From the NCBI GenBank assembly GCA_025128135.1, contig JAHLYW010000043.1, forward strand, positions 1 through 64,000: a DNA stretch of 64,000 nt. Reading direction: 5' to 3'. Under the pieces are notes generated by a model, which saw only the letters and a program-made list of their open reading frames with translations, made no database searches and was not told where the DNA came from. Below are positions 8,562-18,209 of this stretch, one piece after another (positions within the stretch are counted from its first letter, which is position 1; every line of letters begins with the position of its first letter). The DNA comes from Synechococcus sp. CS-1325. GTDB taxonomy: Bacteria; Cyanobacteriota; Cyanobacteriia; PCC-6307; Cyanobiaceae. Position numbers and translations under genes: made by a program.

Positions 8562-9311
8562 GTGGCCAGCCTTGGCGTGAACATCGACCACGTTGCCCAG
8601 GTGCGCCAGGCTCGCCGCACCGTGGAGCCTGATCCAGTCAGTTTCGCCCTGTTGGCGGAACTGGGGGGAGCCGACGGCATCACCGTGCATCTGCGCGAAG
8701 ACCGGCGCCATGTTCAGCTCCGGGATCTGGAGCTGCTGCGGGCCACCGTGCGCAGCCGGCTCAACCTGGAAATGGCTGCCACCGCTGAGATGGAGGCGAT
8801 TGCCCTGGAGATCAGGCCCGACATGATCACCCTGGTGCCGGAAAAGCGCCAGGAGGTGACCACCGAGGGAGGGCTGGACGTGCTGACCCAGCGTCCGGCC
8901 CTGCAGGCCCTGGTGGAGCGACTGCAGATGGCCGGCATTCCCGTGAGCCTGTTCGTGGACCCGGAGCCTGCCCAGCTGGAGGCCAGCCAGCTGTGCGGTG
9001 CCCGCTGGGTGGAGCTCCACACCGGCGCCTACGCGGAAGCGAGCTGGCCGGAGCAGCCCCGCGAACTGGCCAGGCTCACCGAGGCCGCCGCCCTGGCCGG
9101 TCAGCTCGGCCTGCGGGTCAACGCCGGCCATGGCCTCACTTATCAGAATGTTGAGCCGGTCGCCGCGATCGCCGCGATGGAGGAACTGAACATCGGTCAC
9201 ACGATCGTGGCCCGGGCCCTGGCGGTGGGGCTGCAGGAGGCGGTGCGGCAGATGAAGGCCCTGGTTCAGAATCCTCGCCACGACCCCCTGTTTGGTGGCA
9301 TCAGCCCATGA
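8562..9311 (+). CDS. pdxJ: Pyridoxine 5'-phosphate synthase PdxJ
   Basis: 249-residue TIM-barrel enzyme condensing aminoacetone phosphate with deoxyxylulose 5-phosphate in the DXP-dependent vitamin B6 pathway. The N-terminus [16 protein letters not shown] is the classic PdxJ signature; [44 protein letters not shown] and [12 protein letters not shown] are the other conserved strand ends. Start is GTG at 8562. It ends in an ATGA overlap with ycf54. Confidence 0.97.
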   Translation: MASLGVNIDHVAQVRQARRTVEPDPVSFALLAELGGADGITVHLREDRRHVQLRDLELLRATVRSRLNLEMAATAEMEAIALEIRPDMITLVPEKRQEVTTEGGLDVLTQRPALQALVERLQMAGIPVSLFVDPEPAQLEASQLCGARWVELHTGAYAEASWPEQPRELARLTEAAALAGQLGLRVNAGHGLTYQNVEPVAAIAAMEELNIGHTIVARALAVGLQEAVRQMKALVQNPRHDPLFGGISP

Positions 9312-9643
9312 GCGCCTCAACGCCGACCACCTATTTCTTCGTAGCCGCCAGCACAGCCTTCCTCACGGAGGAGGAGCCGCTCGAAGAAGTGCTCCGGGAG
9401 CGGGTTCGGAACTACGCCGAGGGGAACAAGCCGATCGATTTCTGGCTGATCAGCTCCCCGGCTTTTCTTGCCTCCGTCGATCTTCAGAGCGTTGCCGCCG
9501 CCCTTCCGAAACCGGCCTCAGCCGTGGTGTCCACCGATCCGAAGTTCATCGATTTTCTCAAGCTGCGCCTTGAGTTCGTGGTGAAAGGGAGCTTTCTGGC
9601 CCCAAGTGCCACCATTCCGGATCCATTGGCCGCCGCCGGCTAG
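9308..9643 (+). CDS. ycf54: Ycf54 family protein (Mg-protoporphyrin monomethyl ester cyclase partner)
   Basis: 111 residues matching the Ycf54/DUF2488 pattern: [20 protein letters not shown], then [15 protein letters not shown] and [17 protein letters not shown]. Ycf54 is needed for the oxygen-dependent cyclase that forms ring E of chlorophyll. Its ATG overlaps the pdxJ stop by 4 bases, so the two are coupled. It ends on a CTAG shared with the stop of the convergent small gene. Confidence 0.92.
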   Translation: MSASTPTTYFFVAASTAFLTEEEPLEEVLRERVRNYAEGNKPIDFWLISSPAFLASVDLQSVAAALPKPASAVVSTDPKFIDFLKLRLEFVVKGSFLAPSATIPDPLAAAG

Positions 9644-9831
9644 GCCACCTGGCGCTGCTTCTCAACCACCCAGCCGGCCAGGTGCCTCTGCTGGCGGTGG
9701 TCAAGGGCCCGATCAGCCAACAGGCGCTCACGCAGACGCTCCAGATCCTCCGGGTGAAGTTCACCGTTCGACTGCCAATGGAGATTGGTGGGGATCAAGG
9801 TGTTGGGTTGCTGACGCAAATCTCTGTCCAT
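9640..9831 (-). CDS. Small hypothetical protein (63 aa)
   Basis: A 63-residue basic, helical protein (MDRDLRQQPNTLIPTNLHWQ; DLERLRERLLADRALDHRQQ). It looks like a real protein because of its length, ATG and clean composition, but I do not recognise a family. Its TAG shares the CTAG tetranucleotide with the ycf54 stop on the other strand. A longer in-frame region upstream to 10236 overlaps the Nif11-like gene and is not coding-like. Confidence 0.55.
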   Translation of the reverse strand: MDRDLRQQPNTLIPTNLHWQSNGELHPEDLERLRERLLADRALDHRQQRHLAGWVVEKQRQVA

Positions 9832-9890
9832 GTTGTCAGAGCGAACAGCCCTGGGGCGACCCTGAAATCGGTTGAATTCCTGCAGAGATC

Positions 9891-10220
9891 TCAGAACAGG
9901 CCGAGGAAGCGTCGACGTCCCTCGGAGGGTCTGCCAGCGGGAGTGTCCCTGCCGTCCTGCTGATGGCGAGGCCGCTGATCGCCAATCGTCAGCAGGGCCT
10001 CCTTGTTCTTCCACCAGATCCAGTCGCGGATCGGCGGTGTGGCGAGCAGGTCGTTGCGGCTGAGCCGCAGTCCGAGCCGCGATGAGGCATCGAGCAGCAC
10101 CTCGACCATGGCCTCCCCATCCGTGCAGGCAGCCAGTGCCTCGTTGGTGCGCTTTGCTCCATTCAGCGCCTTCACCAGCAGATTGACCCTCTGGGAAACG
10201 GAGAGGGAGGCTGGATCCAT
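9891..10220 (-). CDS. Nif11-like protein
   Basis: 109 residues from ATG 10220. The first 80 residues (VSQRVNLLVKALNGAKRTNE, then LAACTDGEAMVEVL, LGLRLSRNDLL and PPIRDWIWWKNKEALL) fit the Nif11 pattern: two helices, a C-T-D-x-E-x-x-V turn, a G-x-x-(L/F)-S-x-x-D-L segment and a Trp-rich end. The last 25 residues are basic and Gln/Gly/Arg-rich. Nif11 domains occur as leaders of RiPP precursors and as stand-alone proteins; there is no GG cleavage site and no modification enzyme nearby, so stand-alone is likelier. Divergent from the phosphatase gene. Confidence 0.65.
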   Translation of the reverse strand: MDPASLSVSQRVNLLVKALNGAKRTNEALAACTDGEAMVEVLLDASSRLGLRLSRNDLLATPPIRDWIWWKNKEALLTIGDQRPRHQQDGRDTPAGRPSEGRRRFLGLF

Positions 10221-10345
10221 GGGCCTGCAAAGACATTGGGCGGACGGTACCAGCGCCAGTGAACCGGTGGCAGGCGGCAAAGCTGACAAAAGGCGCTCGA
10301 AGGTTCAGACTTCAAGAGCGCAAGCTTCTTCAACCCGCCCGTTCC

Positions 10346-11026
10346 ATGGCGTCTGCACCGCCCCATCAGCCCCACTGGGTGATCGGTGATGTCCATGGTT
10401 GCGCCCAGGCCCTCGCAGAACTGATCTCCAGGCTCCCCAGGACTGATCGGCTGATCCTCTGTGGAGATCTGATCAACCGTGGGCCCCAGATCCAGAGAAC
10501 GATGGAACTGGGCTGGAGCCTGGTCCAGAGTGGTCGGGCGGTGTGGTTGCGCGGCAACCACGAGCAGAAGCTGCTGGATGCACTGAGCCGGGGAGATTCG
10601 ATCCGAAACCCCAGCCTGGCCGGGTCCGACACCTTCCGCCAGCTCGGTACGGAGCAGTGCCGGTTCTGGCGGCGCCGGCTCGCTTCCCTCCCGCTGGCGT
10701 ACTGGGGCCAGGGCTGGGTGGCGACCCACGCCGGCTTCGATCCATCCACCTGGAAGCCTGATCTGGGAATCCGCGCCCCCTTCTGGCGGGCCTACGACGG
10801 ACGTTTCGGCGACGTGATCATCGGCCACACCCCTGAGCAGGTCGTGAAACGCCGCCGCAATTCGATCGTGATGATCGACACAGGAGCCTGCTACGGGGGG
10901 CGGCTGACGGCCTACTGCCCCGAAACCGGCGACACAGTCAGCGTGCCGGGCGCGGGCTCGCTCCCGGACGACCGGACCATCAGGCAGGAGCTGGAGCGAT
11001 CCTTCCTGGCCCCCTGCCCTTGCTGA
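10346..11026 (+). CDS. Serine/threonine-protein-phosphatase-like metallophosphatase
   Basis: 226 residues of the calcineurin-like (PrpE/ApaH-type) fold: GDVHG at 14-18, GDLINRG at 40-46, GNHE at 70-73, then THAGF and IIGHTP, which together supply the two-metal site ligands. Substrate could be phosphoprotein or a dinucleotide polyphosphate. ATG 10346 starts 10 residues before the domain; the open frame to 10259 is not needed. Its stop overlaps the recC start by 7 bases, so it appears to lead the rec operon. Confidence 0.88.
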   Translation: MASAPPHQPHWVIGDVHGCAQALAELISRLPRTDRLILCGDLINRGPQIQRTMELGWSLVQSGRAVWLRGNHEQKLLDALSRGDSIRNPSLAGSDTFRQLGTEQCRFWRRRLASLPLAYWGQGWVATHAGFDPSTWKPDLGIRAPFWRAYDGRFGDVIIGHTPEQVVKRRRNSIVMIDTGACYGGRLTAYCPETGDTVSVPGAGSLPDDRTIRQELERSFLAPCPC

Positions 11027-14000
11027 CGGTCTATCGCAGCAACCGGGCCGAGTTTCTCGCCCAGTTGCTGGCCCAGCAGCTCCGCCTCGACCCTCCCAGC
11101 CCCTGGGAAACCATCCAGGTGGTGGTGAACACCTGGCCCACCAGCCGCTGGCTGGGGGAACAGCTCGCCGTGGAGCTGGGTGGAATCGTCGCCAATCTGC
11201 GGTTTCCCTTTCCGGCCAGCCGTCTGCGTCAGATCGTCAATCACCTGCTCGACGATGCTGCCGCGGCCGACGATCCCTGGCGTGCCACAAATCTGGTCTG
11301 GCCGGTGCTGGAGCTGCTGCCGGAGCTGGCCAAGGCGCCTGAGGCGTTTCTGCTCGAGCGCTGGCTGCAGAGTCGCGGTTACAGCCAACGGCTCGACGCC
11401 CCGCTCTGGCAGCTGGGCCGCGCCATCGCCGACAGCCTCGACGATCTCACCCTCTACAGGCCGGCCATGCTGGCGACCTGGTCGGGCGGTCAAGACCGCG
11501 ATGATCGCGGCGAGCCGCTGCCCGAGTTGCAGCGCTGGCAACCACTGCTCTTCCGCCAGCTGCAGGCCCGTCTTGGGGTGCAGCCGTTCGGTCTCAGGCT
11601 GATCGAGGCGATCGAGCGGCTGCGCCTTGGCACCGCCCGGGTGGAAGGACTGACGGGCACGCTGCGGCTGTTCGGTCTCAGCAGCGGCGCCCCACTCCAG
11701 GTGCAACTGCTCCAGGCCCTCTCGGCTGTTCTGCCGGTCGACATCTACCTGCTGACCCCCTGTCGCGACCTGTGGCAGCGCTGCAGCCAACGGCGCCAGG
11801 AGCTCCGCGATGCCGTGGCTCTCACCGAGCCCTTCGCCCTCGACTGGCTGGTTCAGGCTCCGGCCCTGGAGGGACGCTTCGGTCGCCTGGGCGGGGAGTT
11901 TCAGCAGCTCCTGGAGGGAACCGGCGAAGCCCAGCTCGGTTGTGCCCAGGAACGGGACCTGTTCTTTCTTCCCGCCACGGCCGCCACCGCGCAGGGGCGA
12001 AGCCCCCGGCTGCTGGAGCAGCTCCAGGAACAACTGGTGGAGGGAGCCGCACCGCAGGCACTGAGCTGGCGGGCGGGGGATCGCTCCCTGGAGTTCCACC
12101 CCTGTCCCGGGCGGCTGCGGCAGGTCCAGATCGTGCGTGACCGCCTGTTGCAGCTGATGGCCGAGGACAGCAGCCTGGAACCGCGTCACATCCTGGTGAT
12201 GACGCCGGATGTGGACCGACTCGCTCCCTTGCTGGCCGCCGTGTTCGGCGACACGGCAGCCACCGGCGTGGTGTTGCCGTGGCGACTCACGGACCGAAGC
12301 CAGCAGGGGGAAGCGGGCCTGAGCGCGGCACTGCTGCAACTGCTGCTGCTGGGGGGTGAGCGGCTCACCGCCAGCGCGCTCGAGACCCTGCTCCAGAACA
12401 CGGCGCTGCTGGAGCATTTCCAGCTCGAGTCGGGCGAAGCCGCCGCCCTCAGCTCCACGCTCCAGACCTGCGGCTTCCGCTGGGGACTGGCGGCCGAACA
12501 GCGCGGAGGAAACGCCAGCCACAGCCTGTCCTGGGCGATTGATCGCCTCTTGCTCGGCCTGGCCCTGCCCGATCAAGCCGGAGTGGCGGTCGGCGACTGC
12601 GCTCCCCACCGGCTGGGGGGAACGGTCGAACAGCTGGGTCGCTGGATCCGTTTGCTCACCAGCCTGCGGCAGGTGCTGACTGAACTGGCCCGCGCCCACA
12701 GCGCCGCCGAATGGGCCGCCCGGCTGCCGCCGCTGCTCACGCTCCTGTTCGGTGATGGTGGAGATCGGGCCTGGGAACTGCAGACCATCCGGGAGGCGAT
12801 CGCCAGCTGGCATCAGAGCGCGGCCAGCTGCGACCTTCAGCTCACGGCTCCAGTGGTGGCCGCGGTGCTGAAGGAACGTCTCTCAGCCGACAGCGGTCGT
12901 TTCGGGCACCGCAGCGGTGCTCTCACGATCAGTGCCCTCGAGCCGATGCGCGCCATCCCCCACCGGGTGATCGTCCTGATCGGACTCGATGCCGGGGCCT
13001 TTCCCCGCCAGGGGACACGGCCGGGTTTCGATCTGATGGAGAACCACCGCCGCCTGGGTGATCCCCACAGCGCCGATCAAGACCGCTACGGCCTGATCGA
13101 GGCGCTGCTCTCGGCCCGGGATCATCTGCTGATCTGCTGGAACTGCCGCGAGGAACACAGCGGCGAACCGATTGCACCGGCTGCTCCGGTGCGCCAGTGG
13201 CTGGAGCTGATGCGCTCGGAACTGGGGGAGGAAGCGGCGGCTTCCCTGCTGGTGAACCATCCCGCCAGTCCGCTCGATCGCCAGAATTTTCTAGTCGAGG
13301 ACGGGCGCCAGCCCGCCAGCTGTGATCAGCGTCTGCTCAGGGTGCTGCAGCAGCTGGAGCGCTCAGGCAGCCTCGGACCAGGGACTGATCGATGGGAGGG
13401 GGCCACCGCACCCCTGATCCTGCGGGGTCCTGGCCGGAACGTGCGGGGCGAACCTGGCGTCGCGGCGGCAACGGAACGGCTGGAAGCGGAGGAGGCATAC
13501 CGCGATCTCCGCCACTGGCTGATCAGGCCCCAGGATCACTGGCTTCGCAGCCTGGGCCTGGAGGCGCGGGAATGGAGCGAGGCCATCGAGGATCTCGAAG
13601 ACCTCGAACTCGATGAAAGGCAGCGTGCCGCCCTGCTTCGTGGCGTGCTGGATGCGGATCCCGCCCCAGGCGGAGCCGATCCGCCGGACTGGATCCAGCG
13701 AACCCGGGGGCGTGGCCTGCTGCCCCCGCTGGCGGCCGGCATCCTCGAAGCCCAGGCCCTTAACGAACGCTGGGGTTCGCTGAAGCAGTGTCTGGAACGT
13801 CTTGGCACCCCCCACCAGGAGACGCACCACTGGCAGCCGCCACTGGCTTCGCTCCAGCCCCTGCAGGCCACCGTCCTCTGGCATGACACCACGCTCGTGC
13901 TGGTCAAAACGAGCAAAGCCCAGGCCTCCCATCGCCTGGAGCTGGCCTTGCAGCTGATCCTCTCGGGCGCCTGTGGGGCCCAGGCCTCGGGTGCTGTGTT

Positions 14001-14373
14001 GGTCGCCCGCCACGAGAACTCCTTTGCGGTGGTGGAGAAGCTCCTCCCCCCAACTTCCCTTCAGGCAGGTTCGATCCTGGAGCAGTGGCTGGGCTGGCAC
14101 CAGCGCAGCCACTGCTGGCCAGTGCCACCGGCCACCGGCTGGGCCTATGCCGAAGCGGAGCTCGCCAGCCCCGGCACCGGTCTTGCCAAGGCCACGGCCT
14201 GCTGGGAAGGCAGCGGCTTCGGCCAGAGAGCGGAACGAGAGGACCCGGCCATCAGCCTCTGCTTCGGCCGAGATACAACCGCCAGGGAGCTTGTGGCGGG
14301 GACGTTCGGGCCGTTCCATGAGCTGTCGATCGAACTCCAGACCCCTCTGCTGGCCCTGCGGTCAGAACCATGA
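11020..14373 (+). CDS. recC: RecBCD exonuclease V gamma subunit RecC
   Basis: 1117 residues beginning MLTVYRSNRAEFLAQLLAQQ, the typical RecC opening, with the inactive-helicase signature VVVNTWPTSRWLGEQLA and the later IPHRVIVLIGLDAGAFPRQ and FDLMENHRRLGDPHSADQDR segments. RecC holds RecB and RecD together and reads Chi. Size is normal. Start is TTG at 11020, overlapping the phosphatase gene by 7 bases; the stop overlaps recB as ATGA. No frameshift is seen. Confidence 0.95.
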   Translation: MLTVYRSNRAEFLAQLLAQQLRLDPPSPWETIQVVVNTWPTSRWLGEQLAVELGGIVANLRFPFPASRLRQIVNHLLDDAAAADDPWRATNLVWPVLELLPELAKAPEAFLLERWLQSRGYSQRLDAPLWQLGRAIADSLDDLTLYRPAMLATWSGGQDRDDRGEPLPELQRWQPLLFRQLQARLGVQPFGLRLIEAIERLRLGTARVEGLTGTLRLFGLSSGAPLQVQLLQALSAVLPVDIYLLTPCRDLWQRCSQRRQELRDAVALTEPFALDWLVQAPALEGRFGRLGGEFQQLLEGTGEAQLGCAQERDLFFLPATAATAQGRSPRLLEQLQEQLVEGAAPQALSWRAGDRSLEFHPCPGRLRQVQIVRDRLLQLMAEDSSLEPRHILVMTPDVDRLAPLLAAVFGDTAATGVVLPWRLTDRSQQGEAGLSAALLQLLLLGGERLTASALETLLQNTALLEHFQLESGEAAALSSTLQTCGFRWGLAAEQRGGNASHSLSWAIDRLLLGLALPDQAGVAVGDCAPHRLGGTVEQLGRWIRLLTSLRQVLTELARAHSAAEWAARLPPLLTLLFGDGGDRAWELQTIREAIASWHQSAASCDLQLTAPVVAAVLKERLSADSGRFGHRSGALTISALEPMRAIPHRVIVLIGLDAGAFPRQGTRPGFDLMENHRRLGDPHSADQDRYGLIEALLSARDHLLICWNCREEHSGEPIAPAAPVRQWLELMRSELGEEAAASLLVNHPASPLDRQNFLVEDGRQPASCDQRLLRVLQQLERSGSLGPGTDRWEGATAPLILRGPGRNVRGEPGVAAATERLEAEEAYRDLRHWLIRPQDHWLRSLGLEAREWSEAIEDLEDLELDERQRAALLRGVLDADPAPGGADPPDWIQRTRGRGLLPPLAAGILEAQALNERWGSLKQCLERLGTPHQETHHWQPPLASLQPLQATVLWHDTTLVLVKTSKAQASHRLELALQLILSGACGAQASGAVLVARHENSFAVVEKLLPPTSLQAGSILEQWLGWHQRSHCWPVPPATGWAYAEAELASPGTGLAKATACWEGSGFGQRAEREDPAISLCFGRDTTARELVAGTFGPFHELSIELQTPLLALRSEP

Positions 14374-17300
14374 CCCAGCTCCAGTCGCAGCCGGGAGCGC
14401 CACCGGTCGACTTCGAGGCCAACGGGGTGGGTCTGGAAGGCGGTGTGCTGCTGCTGGAAGCGAGCGCCGGCACCGGCAAGACCTTTGCCCTCGCCCACCT
14501 GGTGCTGAGGCTTGTGGTGGAACGGCAGCTGTCGTTGCGGGAACTGCTGGTGGTGACCTTCACCGATGCCGCTGCCGCCGAACTCAGGGATCGCATCGGC
14601 CGGCGACTGCTGCAGGCGCTGCAGGGAATCGCTGATCTGGAATCGGCGGCTGGAGAGGCCGCTGGGATCGAGGGGATCGACGACGTCCTGCGGGCCTGGC
14701 TCGCCAGCCAGGGGAGCATCGAGGCCAGCCCACGGCTGCGGGCACGGCTGTTGCTGGCCCTCGAAGACCTCGATGCCGCCGACATCACCACGATCCACGG
14801 ATTCTGTCGCCGCACCCTGCAACGCCAGGCGCTGGAGGCCGGGCTCGGCCCCGACGTCGAGCTGGACACCGATGCCAACACCCTGGTCGAGCAGATCTGC
14901 CACGACTACTGGCAGCAGCAGATGCTGCCCCTGCCCAGCCACCTGCTCGATGGGCTCAGGCGCCGGGGGGTGAGCCTGAAGGGATTGATCAGCCTGTTGG
15001 CCCAGCTGGAGGGGGATGCGGCCCTGGGTCTTGCCCCCCTGCCGAGCGGTTTCCAGGCCGAGCTGCCACTGCCCGGCCAGCTGATCAACCTCTGGGAGCA
15101 GCTCTGGAACGCGTTCGTCCAGCTCTGGCAGACCAGAGGGGAGCTCCTCTATGGGGCCCTGCAGGCAGCCCCGGCCCACTGGAAGTCGCTCGGTGCCAAA
15201 ACCTCCAGGGAGTATCCGCTCAAACCGAAGATCGACCGCCACCGGAAGCTCTCCGACTGGCTGATCGCCCAGCAGGCGGGGGATGGGATGGGGTCCTACG
15301 CCGACACGGTGAAGGATCCGAACGGCCTCAGTGACTATTTCCACCCGGGCCCCTTCACCAAGCAGGCCAGTCGCTGGGAAGGAGCGGCTGTTTCCCTGCC
15401 GGAGCGCCCCCTGATGGAGGCTGTTGCGGGCCTGGTGGATGGGCCTGCCGAGGCGATGCTCGCCCATTTCTGCCACTGGGCCCGCCGGGAGGTGGCAGAG
15501 CGGCGGAGGCGCAGCGGCCGGATGAGTTACGGCGATCTGCTCCGGGGGCTGGATCCAGGCCTGGAGGGCACGGCCCACCGGGAACTGATCGCTGCGGTGG
15601 CGCATCGCTATCGGGTTGCCCTGATCGATGAATTCCAGGACACCGATCCGATTCAGTGGCGCATCCTGCGGCAGGCCTTCCTGAACCCATCGCTGCCCGG
15701 AGACGGGCCGGATCACCTGCTGGTGATGGTGGGCGACCCCAAACAGGCGATCTACCGCTTCCGGGGCGGTGACCTGGCCACTTACCAGGCCGTGCGACAG
15801 ATCACCCCCCGGGTGGTGGTACTGCGATCGAACTTCCGCGCCTCGGCACCCCTGGTGGCCTCGCTGAATGGACTGATGGCGAAGGGGCTGGCACGCTCCG
15901 GCCTGGAGGTTCCCGCCGTCGTGGCCGAACGCTCCGGCGGAATCAGCCTGTCCCTGCCGGCTGGCGACTCCCCCCTGCAACTGCTCTGGCTTGGCGGCAC
16001 GGTGGCTGATGCTCCCCTGCCGAGTCGCAGCGCCCTGGAGCGGGAGCTGCCCCAGCAGGTGGGCTGCCTGATCGTTCAGCTGCTGGGGCGGGGCATCCAG
16101 GTCCGGGAGGGTGATCGCTGCCGTGCCCTCCTGCCCCAGGACATCTGCCTGCTGGTCAGCCGCCACGACCAGGCGGAGGCGCTGCGCCAGGCCCTGGAGC
16201 GGCGAGGCGTGGCCTCACGGCTGGTCAGCAAGGAGGATGTCTTCCTGAGCGAAGGAGCGGCGGTGCTGCAGCGGCTGCTGGATGCCCTGGCGAAGCCTGG
16301 CCAGGCTCGAAGCCGGCGCCTGCTGGCGGCCTCCCCCCTGCTGGGCTGGAGCGCCCAGCAGATCGCCGAGGCCAGCCCCGGCAGCTGGGACGCCCTGGCC
16401 GGCCAGGTCGCCCGCCTCTCCGCCGACCTGGCCAGTCGCGGGCTGCTGGCCGCCCTGGGCGAGCTGATCCGGGCGGAGACCCTGGCGGAGATCACCCTGC
16501 GGGGCGGCTTGCTGGCGGATCTGCAGCAGTGCGCCGAGCTCGTCCAGGAGCGCATGCATCAGGAACGGTTCGGGGCGGCGGCCGCCGCCGACTGGTTGCG
16601 GCGACGCCGGCATCACCCCCCGGCGACCCTGCCGGAGAAGCACCAGCCGAACAGCGCGACCGTTCCTTCCGCGGTGGGTCTGGTGACGGTGCATCGCAGC
16701 AAGGGACTGGAATTTCCCGTGGTGATCTGCCCCTATCTCTGGCAGGCGCCCGGCAGCAGCCGCGGCCGTGCTGGCGCCAGCAGCCTGGGGCGACGCTGGA
16801 CGCCGCCGGGGGAACAGCAGGTACGCCTCGACCTGCATCGCAATGCCTGCTGGGGCGATGGCCTCGCGGCGCTGCAGCAGGAGCGGCAGGAGCTTGGGGC
16901 GGAAGCCGAGCGGCTGGCCTATGTGGCCGCAACCCGGGCGATGCAGTTGCTGATCCTCTGCTACGGGCCCGCCAAGGAGCAGGCCCTCAATCCGCTGCTG
17001 CCCTGGTTGTTTCCCACGCTCCCCCTTCCGTCTGAAGGGGATGATCTCGCCCCCATCCAGCGGCGCATCGACCTGGAGCAGATCCCCGGGCTGCAGCTGA
17101 TCACCCCACCGGAGGCGGCGGACCAGGCGGAACGCTGGCAGCCCCCCTCCCCCCAGGGGGTGCTGGCCACCGGGCCGAGACCCGAGCGGTCCCTTGGCGA
17201 TGGCTGGGGGCGCAGCAGCTATTCCAGCTGGACCCATGGCGCGGCCTCCAGTCTTGGACCGATCGCCCTGGAGGAAGGACGCGAAACCGATGGAATCAGC

Positions 17301-18209
17301 GCTGGGATCAGCGATGCGGTGGCGGCAGAAGACCTGGCGGTGGGCCCAGGCCAGGCGTCCCGCTCGATCTGGGCCGGGGAGGGGCCACTGGCCTTCTTCC
17401 CCCGGGGCGCCGGAGCTGGAGACTGCCTCCACCGCATCCTGGAGCAGGTGGACCACCAGCTGCCCGCCAACACCCCTGCCCAGGCGGAGCTGGTGGAACG
17501 GGAGCTGGCACGGGCCGGCATCGAAGCCGGTGAACGGGACGCCGTACTCCGGTTCCTGGATCAGCTGCGGTTCACGCCGATGGGCGGCGCCCTGGGGGCG
17601 TTCCGGTTGGCTGATCTGCCGATCAACCAACGGCTCAATGAAATGGGTTTCGATCTGCCGCTGGCGAGCGGCGAAGGTCAGCTGGTGCGGGCTTCCGGCC
17701 TGGCCCGGGTGTTCCGGCAACAGCCTCTGGCGGCCGCGCCCACCTATGCCGACCAGCTGGCCGATCTGCCGGTGGCCAGCCGGGGGTTCCTGACCGGTTC
17801 GATGGACCTGGTCTTCACCGCCCCCGACAGCGCCGGGGCGGAGCGCTGGTGGGTGGCCGACTGGAAAAGCAACTGGCTGGGCGAACGGGACCAGGCGGGC
17901 CAGCCGCTGGCCTGCGGGCCGCGCCACTACGGCGAGGAGTCGATCGCAGCGCTGATGCGCAGCAACCACTACCTGCTTCAGGGCCATCTGTATCTGGTTG
18001 CCCTGCATCGCTACCTCGACTGGCGGCTGCCGGGTTACAGGGCCAGTCAGCACCTGGGGGGCTACGTCTATGTGTTCCTGAGAGGTGTGCCGGGCCCCCT
18101 TCCCAGGCAGGCGGCGGCAGGGAGCTTCGTGCCCGGGATGCTGGTGGAGTCCGTCGATCTGGCCAGGCTTGAATCCCTCGATGCGCTCCTGCGGGAGGGC
18201 CAGCGATGA
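14370..18209 (+). CDS. recB: RecBCD exonuclease V beta subunit RecB
   Basis: 1279 residues: a UvrD-type 3'-5' helicase with a C-terminal nuclease. Walker A EASAGTGKT is at 30-38, ALIDEFQDTDPIQWR is motif II, VGDPKQAIYRFRGGD motif III, LVTVHRSKGLEFPVV motif V, and YVAATRA motif VI. The nuclease domain has GDCLHRILEQ, GSMDLVF and VADWKSNW, the D-x-K metal site. It overlaps both recC and recD by 4 bases. Repairs double-strand breaks with RecA. Confidence 0.97.
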   Translation: MTQLQSQPGAPPVDFEANGVGLEGGVLLLEASAGTGKTFALAHLVLRLVVERQLSLRELLVVTFTDAAAAELRDRIGRRLLQALQGIADLESAAGEAAGIEGIDDVLRAWLASQGSIEASPRLRARLLLALEDLDAADITTIHGFCRRTLQRQALEAGLGPDVELDTDANTLVEQICHDYWQQQMLPLPSHLLDGLRRRGVSLKGLISLLAQLEGDAALGLAPLPSGFQAELPLPGQLINLWEQLWNAFVQLWQTRGELLYGALQAAPAHWKSLGAKTSREYPLKPKIDRHRKLSDWLIAQQAGDGMGSYADTVKDPNGLSDYFHPGPFTKQASRWEGAAVSLPERPLMEAVAGLVDGPAEAMLAHFCHWARREVAERRRRSGRMSYGDLLRGLDPGLEGTAHRELIAAVAHRYRVALIDEFQDTDPIQWRILRQAFLNPSLPGDGPDHLLVMVGDPKQAIYRFRGGDLATYQAVRQITPRVVVLRSNFRASAPLVASLNGLMAKGLARSGLEVPAVVAERSGGISLSLPAGDSPLQLLWLGGTVADAPLPSRSALERELPQQVGCLIVQLLGRGIQVREGDRCRALLPQDICLLVSRHDQAEALRQALERRGVASRLVSKEDVFLSEGAAVLQRLLDALAKPGQARSRRLLAASPLLGWSAQQIAEASPGSWDALAGQVARLSADLASRGLLAALGELIRAETLAEITLRGGLLADLQQCAELVQERMHQERFGAAAAADWLRRRRHHPPATLPEKHQPNSATVPSAVGLVTVHRSKGLEFPVVICPYLWQAPGSSRGRAGASSLGRRWTPPGEQQVRLDLHRNACWGDGLAALQQERQELGAEAERLAYVAATRAMQLLILCYGPAKEQALNPLLPWLFPTLPLPSEGDDLAPIQRRIDLEQIPGLQLITPPEAADQAERWQPPSPQGVLATGPRPERSLGDGWGRSSYSSWTHGAASSLGPIALEEGRETDGISAGISDAVAAEDLAVGPGQASRSIWAGEGPLAFFPRGAGAGDCLHRILEQVDHQLPANTPAQAELVERELARAGIEAGERDAVLRFLDQLRFTPMGGALGAFRLADLPINQRLNEMGFDLPLASGEGQLVRASGLARVFRQQPLAAAPTYADQLADLPVASRGFLTGSMDLVFTAPDSAGAERWWVADWKSNWLGERDQAGQPLACGPRHYGEESIAALMRSNHYLLQGHLYLVALHRYLDWRLPGYRASQHLGGYVYVFLRGVPGPLPRQAAAGSFVPGMLVESVDLARLESLDALLREGQR

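Noticed and set aside
10912..12813. Minus-strand frame of 633 codons opposite recC
   Set aside because: Gln/Gly/Leu-rich shadow of recC with no domain signature.
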